Below are positions 13,419 through 21,285 of a stretch of 64,000 nt of DNA, one piece after another. The position numbers and the translations under genes are program-made. Within the stretch, counting starts at the first letter, position 1; each line of letters opens with the position of its first letter. The notes below the pieces were generated by a model, which saw only the letters and a list, made by a program, of their open reading frames with translations, did no database searches and was not told where the DNA came from. The DNA is from Desulfobacula sp. (GTDB lineage Bacteria; Desulfobacterota; Desulfobacteria; Desulfobacterales; Desulfobacteraceae), in assembly GCA_018645325.1 (NCBI GenBank), contig JABGOU010000010.1, positions 1 through 64,000 of the forward strand, read 5' to 3'.

Positions 13419-14608
13419 TATAAATCCTCCTTTTTGATCTCTTCATCAGTCAGATAACATGCAGGATCACTGTCCCAGGGATCATTGGCGACAGACTCTG
13501 CACGGGCTCTGAAGTTTCCACCACAAATATCAAGCCATCTGCATTTGGAACACCTGCCTTTTACATATTTTTTCTTTTCTTTGAGCTTCATTAAAAATTC
13601 ATTTTCATCATTGGTCCAGATTTCGGAAAAGGGTTTGTCTTTAACATTGCCCAGACTTTTTTCCCGCCAGAACTGATCCGGATGGACTTCACCATCCCAG
13701 GAGATACATCCAATACCCCGGCCTGAATTATTGCCTTCATTCATTTCAAGCAATTCCATAACCTCTGAGGCTCTCTTAGGATCTTCATCCAGCAGTCGTT
13801 GATAAACATAAGGACCGTCAGCATGATTATCTACTGTGAGAATTTCTTTTGGCAAGTTACGGTCATGAAGATCTTTTGTCCTGTCCATGATAAGATCAAG
13901 AATCTTGCGAGTCTCTTCATGGGAAAGGTCTTCTTTGGCGATTTCAGAGCCCCTGCCAGAATATACCAGGTGGTAAAAACAGGCTCTGGGGATATTTTTT
14001 TCTTCAAGAAGATCAAAGATACCAGGGATGTCTTTTACATTTCTTTTGTTAATGGTAAATCTTAATCCTACTTTTATGCCGGCTTCCTGGCAATTTTCTA
14101 TTGCTGCCATGACCTTTTTATAAGAACCTTTAACTCCCCTGAATTTATCATGGGTTTCTTCCAGTCCATCAAGACTGATACCAACATAAGAAAGTCCTAT
14201 TTCTTTTAATACTCTGGCTTTTTCCTTTGTAATAAGGGTTCCATTGGTGGAGATAACGGCTCTCATACCTTTGCTTACAGCATGTTTGGCATACTCGACA
14301 AGTCTTGGATGCACAGTGGGCTCCCCGCCGGAAAATAAAAGAACGGGTACACCAAATTCGGCCAGATCATCAATCATGGCAATGCTCTGTTCATGGTTAA
14401 GTTCATTGTCATAGGAAATGTCTTCGGATCTGGCATAGCAGTGAACACATTTGAGATTACAACGTCTTGTCATATTCCAGACCACAACTGGTTTTTTATC
14501 TTTGGAAAATTGTAAAAGGTGGGAGGGCATCTTCCCTGATTGTCTTGAGTATCTTAAGGCATCTGACGGTTCTACAGTTGCACAATAAAGTTTTGAAATT
14601 CCAATCAT
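13418..14608 (-). CDS. ahbC: 12,18-didecarboxysiroheme deacetylase AhbC (radical SAM)
   Basis: Removes the two acetate side chains of 12,18-didecarboxysiroheme to form Fe-coproporphyrin III, the substrate of AhbD. Radical SAM cysteines are C50, C54 and C57 (CNLKCVHC), followed by FSGGEPTVHP and ISTNGT. The C-terminal part has the AhbC-type cysteine set (GCISWDGEVHPDQ, GRCSKCRWLDICGG, then DPACYL). The pairing with ahbD and hemB separates it from other SPASM proteins. The ATG overlaps the TGA of the upstream ClpX-like gene (ATGA). Confidence 0.92.
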   Translation of the reverse strand: MIGISKLYCATVEPSDALRYSRQSGKMPSHLLQFSKDKKPVVVWNMTRRCNLKCVHCYARSEDISYDNELNHEQSIAMIDDLAEFGVPVLLFSGGEPTVHPRLVEYAKHAVSKGMRAVISTNGTLITKEKARVLKEIGLSYVGISLDGLEETHDKFRGVKGSYKKVMAAIENCQEAGIKVGLRFTINKRNVKDIPGIFDLLEEKNIPRACFYHLVYSGRGSEIAKEDLSHEETRKILDLIMDRTKDLHDRNLPKEILTVDNHADGPYVYQRLLDEDPKRASEVMELLEMNEGNNSGRGIGCISWDGEVHPDQFWREKSLGNVKDKPFSEIWTNDENEFLMKLKEKKKYVKGRCSKCRWLDICGGNFRARAESVANDPWDSDPACYLTDEEIKKEDL

Positions 14609-16350
14609 GTTATTTCTTTCCTTATAAGATCGTTAAGATAGGTTTCATTGTCTATCAAGGCATTTTTTGACAGGAAAAATCTATCTTTCCCTGTTTTTTC
14701 TCGGATAAGGTTAAATCCGTCATAATAATTGTCATATATTTTTGATAGTATTTCTTGAATCGTTGCATTGTGGTTGATAAATTGTTCAATCAAAAAATCA
14801 ATGGCATCTTCTTCAAAAATAATGTTTAGGTTATAAGTTTTCAACACTTCAATTTCAATTTCTTTGATTGAATCCTGGTGATTTTTTATTTTTTTTAAGG
14901 CGTCTTCAATTTCCATAACATTGTTACAAAAGTAAAGTGCTATCATATCGCATCGGATTTGTGAAAGGGTGAGTCCATGGCGTACTGACAATGTTTTACT
15001 ATTATTATTAATATATTTTGAAATATAATTTTTGTGGTCGAGCAGAGCTTTTTCATAAAGATCATTGAATTTTAAAAATTTTTGTTTTGATAAAAGGTCT
15101 TTAAGATGAGCTTTTGGGTTTTCCAGAACTTCTTTAGTCACAGTGAATTTTAAAAGATCATGAGATGGAAGGTTTTCTTCAAAATCAAGTAAAGCTTCTT
15201 CAATCACACTGACAAGTCCCCGGGCCCCGGTGTTTTCTTCATAGGCCCTTTTTGCAAGAATTTTTAAGGCCTCATCTGTAAAAATAATGTCTATATTATA
15301 GGCACTAAAGTCAAGCCGTTTGCTCAAAATAACCGGATTATTGGGCATTTTTAAAATTGCGTACAGATCTTCCTGGTTAAGCGTTTCAAGAATACATCTA
15401 ACAGGAAGCCTTCCAATGAATTCAGATTCAAAACCAAAATTCACAAGGTCTTCTGCTTTTGTCAGTTTTAAAAGCTCATTTTCTTTTTTAGATTTTACAA
15501 TTTTTGAGCCAAAGCCGATATTTTGTTTTGATAATCTTTTTCTGATCACATTAGAAAGTTCTGAAAATGCTCCACTGACAATGAAAAGTATATTAGATGT
15601 GTTTACAACCTGCTTGGTTCTTTTGCCTGTTCTTTGAAAAGATTCCAGTTCCTGCATCATGGAAACAGGGTCATGGGGAACTTTTAGGTTAACCTCAGTT
15701 TCTTCCATGGGTTTTAAAAGAGCTCTCTGAACACCGGTCCGCGAAACCTGGGCGCCAATTACACTTGGGCTTGATGCAATTTTATCAATCTCATCAATAT
15801 ATACAATTCCACATTCGGCAAGCTTGATATCATCATTTGCCTCCTTTACCAGATCCCGGATCAAATCTTCTACATCTCCGCCAACATAACCTGTTTCTGA
15901 AAATTTTGTGGCATCCGCCTTTACAAAAGGAACTCCGATTTTTTTTGCAATGAGTTTAATCAGATAGGTTTTACCAATTCCTGTCGGGCCTAACATCAGA
16001 ATGTTGGATTTAATATTTCCTGTGATTTTTGATAATCCGTTTTCATTAGCCTGAGAATGTCTGATCCTGTTAAAATGGGTGCATATTTTTGTAGACAGAA
16101 CTGATTTTGCTTTTGTTTGTTTTACAACATATTGATCAAGATAAGTAATAAGTTCACGGGGCTTGATATTAAAATCAATAAGTGGTTTATTTTTTTCTGA
16201 ACTTGAGGTACCTGAGATAGTTTCTTGCCTGGGAAGAGTCGAAGGGCTGATAATTTTAACGTTGGCCCCAAATTTTTTATTTAAAAATTCTCCCAGTTCT
16301 TTTTCAATTTTTTTCGGATCGTGTGATATGGTGTTTTTTTCTTTCTTCAT
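14605..16350 (-). CDS. ClpX-like AAA+ unfoldase without zinc domain, with C-terminal extension
   Basis: A 581-residue ClpX-family ATPase. Visible: Walker A GPTGIGKT (121-128), pore loop GYVG (154-157), Walker B IVYIDEID (182-189), an IGF tripeptide (278-280) like the ClpP-docking loop of ClpX, and sensor 2 TGARGL (374-379). The N-terminal four-cysteine zinc domain of housekeeping ClpX is absent; a 60-residue lysine-rich segment replaces it. About 160 residues follow the normal end of ClpX; residues 507-578 (NLNIIFEEDAIDFL...) look like a degenerate second copy of the small AAA subdomain at 352-420 (NIDIIFTDEALKIL...). It is first in the heme operon with an ATGA overlap to ahbC. Substrate unknown. 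Confidence 0.85.
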   Translation of the reverse strand: MKKEKNTISHDPKKIEKELGEFLNKKFGANVKIISPSTLPRQETISGTSSSEKNKPLIDFNIKPRELITYLDQYVVKQTKAKSVLSTKICTHFNRIRHSQANENGLSKITGNIKSNILMLGPTGIGKTYLIKLIAKKIGVPFVKADATKFSETGYVGGDVEDLIRDLVKEANDDIKLAECGIVYIDEIDKIASSPSVIGAQVSRTGVQRALLKPMEETEVNLKVPHDPVSMMQELESFQRTGKRTKQVVNTSNILFIVSGAFSELSNVIRKRLSKQNIGFGSKIVKSKKENELLKLTKAEDLVNFGFESEFIGRLPVRCILETLNQEDLYAILKMPNNPVILSKRLDFSAYNIDIIFTDEALKILAKRAYEENTGARGLVSVIEEALLDFEENLPSHDLLKFTVTKEVLENPKAHLKDLLSKQKFLKFNDLYEKALLDHKNYISKYINNNSKTLSVRHGLTLSQIRCDMIALYFCNNVMEIEDALKKIKNHQDSIKEIEIEVLKTYNLNIIFEEDAIDFLIEQFINHNATIQEILSKIYDNYYDGFNLIREKTGKDRFFLSKNALIDNETYLNDLIRKEIT

Positions 16351-16465
16351 AATAGTTTAATATAAACAAGGTTGAGGATAATTCAAGATAGATCTGATTT
16401 CTTTAGGGTTTTTTCTTTATAAACCTCGCATGGTTTTCCGGCATTTGTCACCTGACCTGTATAAA

Positions 16466-16500
16466 ACAAAAAAAGCCGCAAACAAAAATTGATGCGACTT
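16466..16500 (-). terminator. Rho-independent terminator after tRNA-Leu
   Basis: On the minus strand an AAGTCGCA arm (16493-16500) pairs with TGCGGCTT (16473-16480) and is followed directly by a run of T residues. It lies just downstream of the tRNA gene and closes the gap-tpiA-secG-tRNA unit before the ClpX-like gene. Confidence 0.8.
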
Positions 16501-16509
16501 GTATATTTT

Positions 16510-16594
16510 TGGTGCCGAAGGGGAGATTTGAACTCCCACGGGTCTCCCCACACGCCCCTCAAGCGTGCGTGTCTACCAATTCCACCACTTCGGC
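16510..16594 (-). tRNA. tRNA-Leu (anticodon GAG)
   Basis: An 85-nt class II tRNA with acceptor stem GCCGAAG/CTTCGGC, D arm (GGTGGAATTGGTAGACAC), anticodon stem CACGC/GCGTG around loop TTGAGGG (anticodon GAG, reading CUC/CUU), a long variable arm (TGGGGAGACCCG), T arm with TTCAAAT, and an encoded 3' CCA (ACCA). It follows secG by about 90 bases on the same strand, an arrangement common downstream of secG in bacteria. Confidence 0.97.
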
Positions 16595-16681
16595 ATTGGA
16601 TTCTTTTATGAAATTTTTGAAAATAAGTTTAAAATACTAAAAGTAAACCCTTGGTTTTTCAATTTCATTATATCTCGCAGC

Positions 16682-16969
16682 TTATTTGCCGGTCTGCTCA
16701 ACAGGTATTGTGTTTTCAGTCATTACGGATGAGTCTGACTTATGACCTGACATATAGGCAAGAGTCAGGGATGTTACCATGAAAAGAATGGCAACACCTG
16801 TTGTAATTTTAGTCAGTATGGTTGCAGGACCACCTGCACCAAAAAGGGTCTGGCCTGCTCCTCCACCCAAAGAAACACCCATTTCAGCACCTTTACCGCT
16901 TTGAAGCAATACAATCAAAATTAATAAGATGCAAAATGTAACATGTAATGAGAGAAATAAAGTTGTCAT
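16682..16969 (-). CDS. secG: Preprotein translocase subunit SecG
   Basis: A small inner-membrane subunit of the SecYEG channel. The 95 residues hold two hydrophobic helices (about 4-22 and 52-72) separated by the conserved LLQSGKGAEMGVSLGGGAGQTLFG loop region, with a polar C-terminal tail. It follows tpiA by four bases with no clear ribosome-binding site of its own, so it is probably coupled to tpiA. The order tpiA-secG-tRNA-Leu is widespread. Confidence 0.95.
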   Translation of the reverse strand: MTTLFLSLHVTFCILLILIVLLQSGKGAEMGVSLGGGAGQTLFGAGGPATILTKITTGVAILFMVTSLTLAYMSGHKSDSSVMTENTIPVEQTGK

Positions 16970-16973
16970 ATTG

Positions 16974-17732
16974 TTAACTATTATATTTTATAATATTAAT
17001 AAATTTATTCGCATCAAGGCTTGCTCCTCCAACAAGAGCTCCATCAACATCCTCAATACCCATTAAAGCTTTTGCATTCTCAGGTTTGACAGAACCGCCA
17101 TACAATATACGTGTCTGATCGGACAGATTACTTGAAAATAAATTTTCAAGCAAAGAACGCAAGTATTGATGAACTTGTCTGACCTGACCAACACCGGCAG
17201 TTTTTCCAGTGCCGATTGCCCAGATCGGTTCGTAAGCTAGAACCAGTTGCGAAAGCTCATCAGAACCTAAGCCTTTTAACCCATCTGACACCTGTTTGTC
17301 AAGTACTGAGAATGTTTTTTCTTCATCTCTTTGGCTTTCTGACTCTCCAATGCAGAGAATAGGTTTTAATCCGACCTCAATGGCAGCCTTGATTTTTCTG
17401 CATATAGATGTATCAGTTTCCCCGAAAAATTGTCTTCTTTCAGAATGCCCGATAATTGCATATTCAACCCCGGCATCCCTGAGCATTTCAGCAGATATTT
17501 CACCTGTAAAAGCACCTTCTTTTTCAAAATAAAGATTTTGTGCACCGAGAGTTACTCTGGTGCCTTTAACAACTTTAGACACCTGAGATATAGCAAGAAA
17601 AGTTGGTGCTATCATGATTTCCACATCTTGAATATCCGCACAGAGGAGTACTAGTTCCTTTGCTGATTCTACCGCTTCAGGGCCGGTTTTATACATTTTC
17701 CAATTACCGGCAATTAAGGGGGTTCTGTTCAT
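16974..17732 (-). CDS. tpiA: Triosephosphate isomerase
   Basis: Interconverts dihydroxyacetone phosphate and glyceraldehyde 3-phosphate. The protein has the N-terminal AGNWKMYK (catalytic Lys), EYAIIGHSERR (catalytic His), AYEPIWAIGTGKTA (catalytic Glu) and the phosphate-binding LYGGSVKPEN and GALVGGASL loops. The start at 17732 is supported by GGAGG six bases upstream and by matching the family N-terminus; a frame-open start at 17756 overlaps the gap gene end and would add eight unlikely residues. Length from 17732 is 252 residues. Confidence 0.97.
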   Translation of the reverse strand: MNRTPLIAGNWKMYKTGPEAVESAKELVLLCADIQDVEIMIAPTFLAISQVSKVVKGTRVTLGAQNLYFEKEGAFTGEISAEMLRDAGVEYAIIGHSERRQFFGETDTSICRKIKAAIEVGLKPILCIGESESQRDEEKTFSVLDKQVSDGLKGLGSDELSQLVLAYEPIWAIGTGKTAGVGQVRQVHQYLRSLLENLFSSNLSDQTRILYGGSVKPENAKALMGIEDVDGALVGGASLDANKFINIIKYNS

Positions 17733-17752
17733 TTTATACCTCCTGGTCGATA

Positions 17753-18760
17753 TCATAAAGATTTGCCTATCATTAGAGCAAGATCAACCATTCTATTGGA
17801 ATAACCGGATTCATTATCATACCATGAATAAATTTTTACCATATTGCCGTTAATAACATCAGTGCATTCGGCATCAACAATTGAGGACAGAGGATTAGAG
17901 TTGAAATCAATTGACACAAGAGGGATATCGCAAATTCCTAATATTCCCTTAAGGCTTTCATCAGATGCCTTTTTTAGAACTTCATTAACTTGTTTTTTAT
18001 CAAGACCGCCTTTCTCTGTAACCACTACAAAATCAATCAGGGAAACATTGGGAGTCGGAACCCTGACGGATAATCCATTTAATTTTCCTTCAAGCTCAGG
18101 AAGCACCAATGATACTGCTTTTGCAGCGCCGGTTGTTGTTGGGATCATTGAGAGGCCTGCAGCTCTGGCTCTTCTCAAATCTTTATGGGGAAAATCAAGA
18201 ATACGTTGATCGCCTGTATAAGCATGAATGGTTGTCATCATTCCACTAACGATTCCAAAATTTTCAAGTAAAACTTTGGCGACCGGTGCTAAACAATTGG
18301 TCGTGCAGGAAGCGTTTGAAATGATGTTATGGGACCTGGGGTCATATATATCATGATTTACGCCCATCACAATAGTAATATCCGGGTTGCTGGCAGGTGC
18401 TGAAATAAGGACTTTTTTTGCACCCCCATCAAAATGTTTAGATGCCCCGTCACGGTCTCTAAAAAAACCTGTGCATTCACAAACAATATCCACATTTGAA
18501 TCTTTCCATGGGATTTGAGCTGGATCTTTAAAAGCCGTTACCTTGATGGTATTATTATCAATAATAAGAGCGTCTTTGTCTGCAATCACTTTGTTTTCCA
18601 GATGGCCATGAACAGAGTCATATTCCAGAAGGTGAGCACAGGTTTTTGTATCGGTTAGATCATTGATGGCTGTAACTTCCACTGAAGGGTTCTTTAGAGC
18701 AGTACGAAATACCATCCTGCCAATTCGGCCAAATCCGTTAATACCTATTTTTATAGTCAT
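17753..18760 (-). CDS. gap: Glyceraldehyde-3-phosphate dehydrogenase
   Basis: Oxidises glyceraldehyde 3-phosphate to 1,3-bisphosphoglycerate with NAD and phosphate. The 335-residue protein has the NAD-binding GINGFGRIGRMVFR start, the catalytic SNASCTTNCLAP motif, and the C-terminal WYDNESGYSNRMVD. A GAGGTGG ribosome-binding site precedes the ATG. A TATAAT-like hexamer on the minus strand (18775-18780) lies close upstream, while a miniature transposable element starts about 40 bases before the gene, so the promoter region was remodelled by that insertion. Confidence 0.97.
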   Translation of the reverse strand: MTIKIGINGFGRIGRMVFRTALKNPSVEVTAINDLTDTKTCAHLLEYDSVHGHLENKVIADKDALIIDNNTIKVTAFKDPAQIPWKDSNVDIVCECTGFFRDRDGASKHFDGGAKKVLISAPASNPDITIVMGVNHDIYDPRSHNIISNASCTTNCLAPVAKVLLENFGIVSGMMTTIHAYTGDQRILDFPHKDLRRARAAGLSMIPTTTGAAKAVSLVLPELEGKLNGLSVRVPTPNVSLIDFVVVTEKGGLDKKQVNEVLKKASDESLKGILGICDIPLVSIDFNSNPLSSIVDAECTDVINGNMVKIYSWYDNESGYSNRMVDLALMIGKSL

Positions 18761-18802
18761 TTCTATCCACCTCTATTATAATTGCCATAATTAAAAATTT
18801 AT

Positions 18803-18935
18803 GTAATTGTTCAGTCTGTTAAAAAAATATACCCAAAGCCCTGTCTGATGGATATTTGCAGGAGGTTAAGCGTTTAGCATCGAAACAAATATCCATCAGA
18901 CAGGGCGGTTTCAAGCATAAGAGCTAAATAATTAC
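18803..18935. mobile_element. Miniature inverted-repeat element, copy 1
   Basis: A 133-bp noncoding element bounded by imperfect inverted ends (left GTAATTGTTCAG, right end reading inward GTAATTATTTAG) and flanked by a perfect 8-bp direct repeat AAATTTAT (18795-18802 and 18936-18943). Inside is a perfect 21-bp inverted repeat (18838-18858 with 18886-18906) that can form a long hairpin. About 90% identical by eye to the element at 44040-44173. It lies between the EIIA(Man) gene and gap; the right direct repeat overlaps the EIIA stop codon. GTAA ends plus 8-bp duplications are the pattern of IS66-family elements. Confidence 0.88.
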
Positions 18936-18939
18936 AAAT

Positions 18940-19353
18940 TTATGTTCTTTTTGTTCCCTTTAAAATTTCGCTTGCAAGTGATATGCTTTTTTTCCCATGT
19001 TCAACAAGTGATAAAGTTAATTTTCCCATATCCATCTTGGATCTGGCAGTAACTGCTTTTAAAAGAATGGGGAGGTTTACCCCGGAAATCACTTCGACCT
19101 GTCCTTCTTTTAAGAAAGAATAGCTTAAGTTTGAAGGTGTTCCACCAAACATATCAGTCAAGATTATAACCCCTTTGTCTGATTTGACTTTTGAGATTCC
19201 CTTCTTGATTTTTTTTCTTAATGTGGCAGGATCTTCCTGGATATTAATTGAAACACAGGAAAGGTTGTCTTGGCTTTTTCCTAAAATAAATTCAATAGTT
19301 TCAATTAGTGTACTTCCTAAATTTGCATGGGTGACTAATAGTATCCCTGTCAT
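18940..19353 (-). CDS. PTS EIIA component, mannose family
   Basis: A 137-residue single-domain EIIA of the mannose family. The phospho-accepting histidine is in LLVTHANLG near the N-terminus, and the central ILTDMFGGTPSN segment is the family signature. No EIIB, EIIC or EIID gene is near, so a regulatory role in a phosphorelay is more likely than sugar uptake. It overlaps rapZ by four bases (ATGA) and is the last gene of the rpoN-hpf-ptsN-rapZ operon, an order seen in many proteobacteria. Confidence 0.92.
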   Translation of the reverse strand: MTGILLVTHANLGSTLIETIEFILGKSQDNLSCVSINIQEDPATLRKKIKKGISKVKSDKGVIILTDMFGGTPSNLSYSFLKEGQVEVISGVNLPILLKAVTARSKMDMGKLTLSLVEHGKKSISLASEILKGTKRT

Positions 19354-20225
19354 GTTTGTTTTATATCCCGGTCAATATCCCTGTGGATCAGTTCGGGATT
19401 AAGACCTTTTTTATTAAGATGTTCAAAAATTCTTCTTGCAATGGCTACACTTCTATGTCTACCGCCTGTACAACCAATGGCAAATGTCAGATATGCCTTA
19501 TTCTCTCTTTTATATAAAGGGATTAAATAATCAAGAAGGTTCAAATACTTTTCAAGGAAAAGTTTGGTTTCATTATTTGATAATACAAATTGTTTAACAG
19601 CATCTGATTCACCATCATGGTTTTTAAGCGCCGGTATAAAATAGGGATTTGATAAGAATCTCATGTCCACTACAAGATCGGCATCATTTGGAATACCATA
19701 TTTAAAGCCAAAAGAAATAACATTGATTTTTGTTAAACTAATGGATTTATCCCCATCATGAATCAGATCAAGGATTTGGGATTTAAGCTGATGGATATTG
19801 TATCCTGTCGTATTGATAATATGGTGTGCTGTCTGTTTTATAGGTAACATCATTTTTCTTTCAAGTTTGATATTGCCTAAAAGGCTTTTTTCGTTTGAAA
19901 CAGGATGTTGACGTCGGGTTTGACTGAATCTATTTAACAAGGTTTTAACATCTGCTTCAAGAAATATTATTTGAACAGATATGCCTAAGGCTTCAATTGC
20001 GCAAATACCTGCTGTATAATCTGATATAAAATTTTTACTCCTCATATCCATCACAAATGCCAGCCCTTTTATATCAGTGCTCTCTTTTAAAGGCAGGTCT
20101 AAAAATTTTGGCAAAAGCTCTAAAGGCATATTATCAACGCAATAAAACAGAGCATCTTCAAATGCTTGAATGGTTGTTGTTTTGCCGGATCCGGAAAGCC
20201 CGGTTATGATGTAAACCTTTTGCAT
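19350..20225 (-). CDS. rapZ: RNase adapter protein RapZ family (YvcJ/RapZ)
   Basis: A 291-residue P-loop nucleotide-binding protein. It has GLSGSGKTTTIQAFED (Walker A), YCVDNMP, a central RRQHPVS region, and the C-terminal AIGCTGGRHRSVAIA motif typical of the family. In E. coli RapZ guides RNase E to the GlmZ small RNA and so adjusts cell-envelope amino sugar supply; the E. coli RNA partners may not exist here. Placement between ptsN and a PTS EIIA fits the conserved rpoN neighbourhood. Confidence 0.95.
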   Translation of the reverse strand: MQKVYIITGLSGSGKTTTIQAFEDALFYCVDNMPLELLPKFLDLPLKESTDIKGLAFVMDMRSKNFISDYTAGICAIEALGISVQIIFLEADVKTLLNRFSQTRRQHPVSNEKSLLGNIKLERKMMLPIKQTAHHIINTTGYNIHQLKSQILDLIHDGDKSISLTKINVISFGFKYGIPNDADLVVDMRFLSNPYFIPALKNHDGESDAVKQFVLSNNETKLFLEKYLNLLDYLIPLYKRENKAYLTFAIGCTGGRHRSVAIARRIFEHLNKKGLNPELIHRDIDRDIKQT

Positions 20226-20266
20226 TCTAATTACCTGTTGCCTTTAACCTGAAGGTCACACGCAGG

Positions 20267-20725
20267 TTAAAAGTCTTCATCCTGGTCCTTGATGATATTA
20301 TAAATCTCATCAACAGATTCAGCAGCTATTAAGCCTTTTTTAAATTGATCCCTTTTTAAGAGTTTGGAAATCTGGGCTAAAACCTTTAGATGTCCTCCGG
20401 TAGAGTTTTCAGGGGTCAGTAACAAAAAAAATATATGGACTGGTTTGTTATCAAGAGATTCATATTCAACCCCCTTGCGACTAAGCCCGAAGCCAACAAT
20501 AATAGATCGTACTGAGTCAAGTTTGCCATGGGGAATAGCAATTCCACCACCAATTCCCGTACTGCCTAATTGTTCCCTTTCCATTAGAACAGCGGCTATT
20601 TCCCTTACAGGCGCTTTAGTTGCTTTTGAAACTGCCAGGGCAAGTTCATCAATAGCCCCTTTTTTGTCATGGGCCTCAAGGTTTACAATAATTGAACCCT
20701 TACTAAGAAGTTGACTGATTTTCAT
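20267..20725 (-). CDS. ptsN: PTS IIA-like nitrogen regulatory protein
   Basis: A 152-residue EIIA(Ntr)-type regulatory phosphocarrier. The phosphorylated histidine is in the GGGIAIPHGKLD motif. In proteobacteria EIIA(Ntr) is phosphorylated through PtsP/NPr and reports nitrogen and potassium status rather than carrying sugar. It follows hpf by eight bases and precedes rapZ in the rpoN operon. Confidence 0.94.
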   Translation of the reverse strand: MKISQLLSKGSIIVNLEAHDKKGAIDELALAVSKATKAPVREIAAVLMEREQLGSTGIGGGIAIPHGKLDSVRSIIVGFGLSRKGVEYESLDNKPVHIFFLLLTPENSTGGHLKVLAQISKLLKRDQFKKGLIAAESVDEIYNIIKDQDEDF

Positions 20726-20733
20726 TTAATATA

Positions 20734-21276
20734 TTATCCTCTGGGCTGGATTAGTCCCAGCTTACCATTATTTTGTTTGTACAGGACATTGACCTTCTGT
20801 GTGCGGGCATTGTTGAAAACAAAAAAAGATTGTTTGCCAGAATCTAATTCAATTACCGCATCTTCAATATCCATAGGCTTATAGTCAATCGTTTCAATAA
20901 TTACCCGGTCTGTGGTAAGGTTGTCTGAAAATCCTTGAGTGGAATCTGTTAGAGTCGGCTCATCCTTAATACTTTTTTTGTTTCCTGACATATGTCGTCT
21001 TATTTTTTCTTTATTTTTTTTAATTTGTACTTTTACCTTATCCATCAATGCATCAACGGATGAATACATGCTTTCAGAGTTTTCTCTGGCGTGGATATTT
21101 AATCTGTCACAAGTCAGACTAATTTCAGCTATATGTCTTATTTTTTCAACTGACAGAACAACATGTGCTTCAGCAGGGCTGTCCAATATTTTATCAAATT
21201 TATCAAGTTTTTTTTGAACATAAGATTTTAAGGAATCAGAGGTATCAATCTTTTTAAAGGTAATTATTGTTTGCAT
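20734..21276 (-). CDS. hpf: Ribosome hibernation promoting factor, long form
   Basis: Binds the 30S decoding region in stationary phase and promotes inactive ribosome dimers. N-terminal S30AE domain (about 1-100, with VQKKLDKFDKILDSPAEAHVVLS) is followed by a linker and a C-terminal dimerisation domain (RVIIETIDYKPMDIEDAVIELD...FFVFNNARTQKVNVLYKQ), so this is the long form of about 180 residues. The ATG at 21276 has GGAGG four bases upstream; the TTG immediately before it in frame is less likely. It starts ten bases after rpoN. Confidence 0.95.
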   Translation of the reverse strand: MQTIITFKKIDTSDSLKSYVQKKLDKFDKILDSPAEAHVVLSVEKIRHIAEISLTCDRLNIHARENSESMYSSVDALMDKVKVQIKKNKEKIRRHMSGNKKSIKDEPTLTDSTQGFSDNLTTDRVIIETIDYKPMDIEDAVIELDSGKQSFFVFNNARTQKVNVLYKQNNGKLGLIQPRG

Positions 21277-21285
21277 CAAACCTCC

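Noticed and set aside
14605-16350. Calling this gene the housekeeping clpX
   Set aside because: The N-terminal four-cysteine zinc domain is absent, a 160-residue C-terminal extension is present, and clpP and lon are not adjacent.
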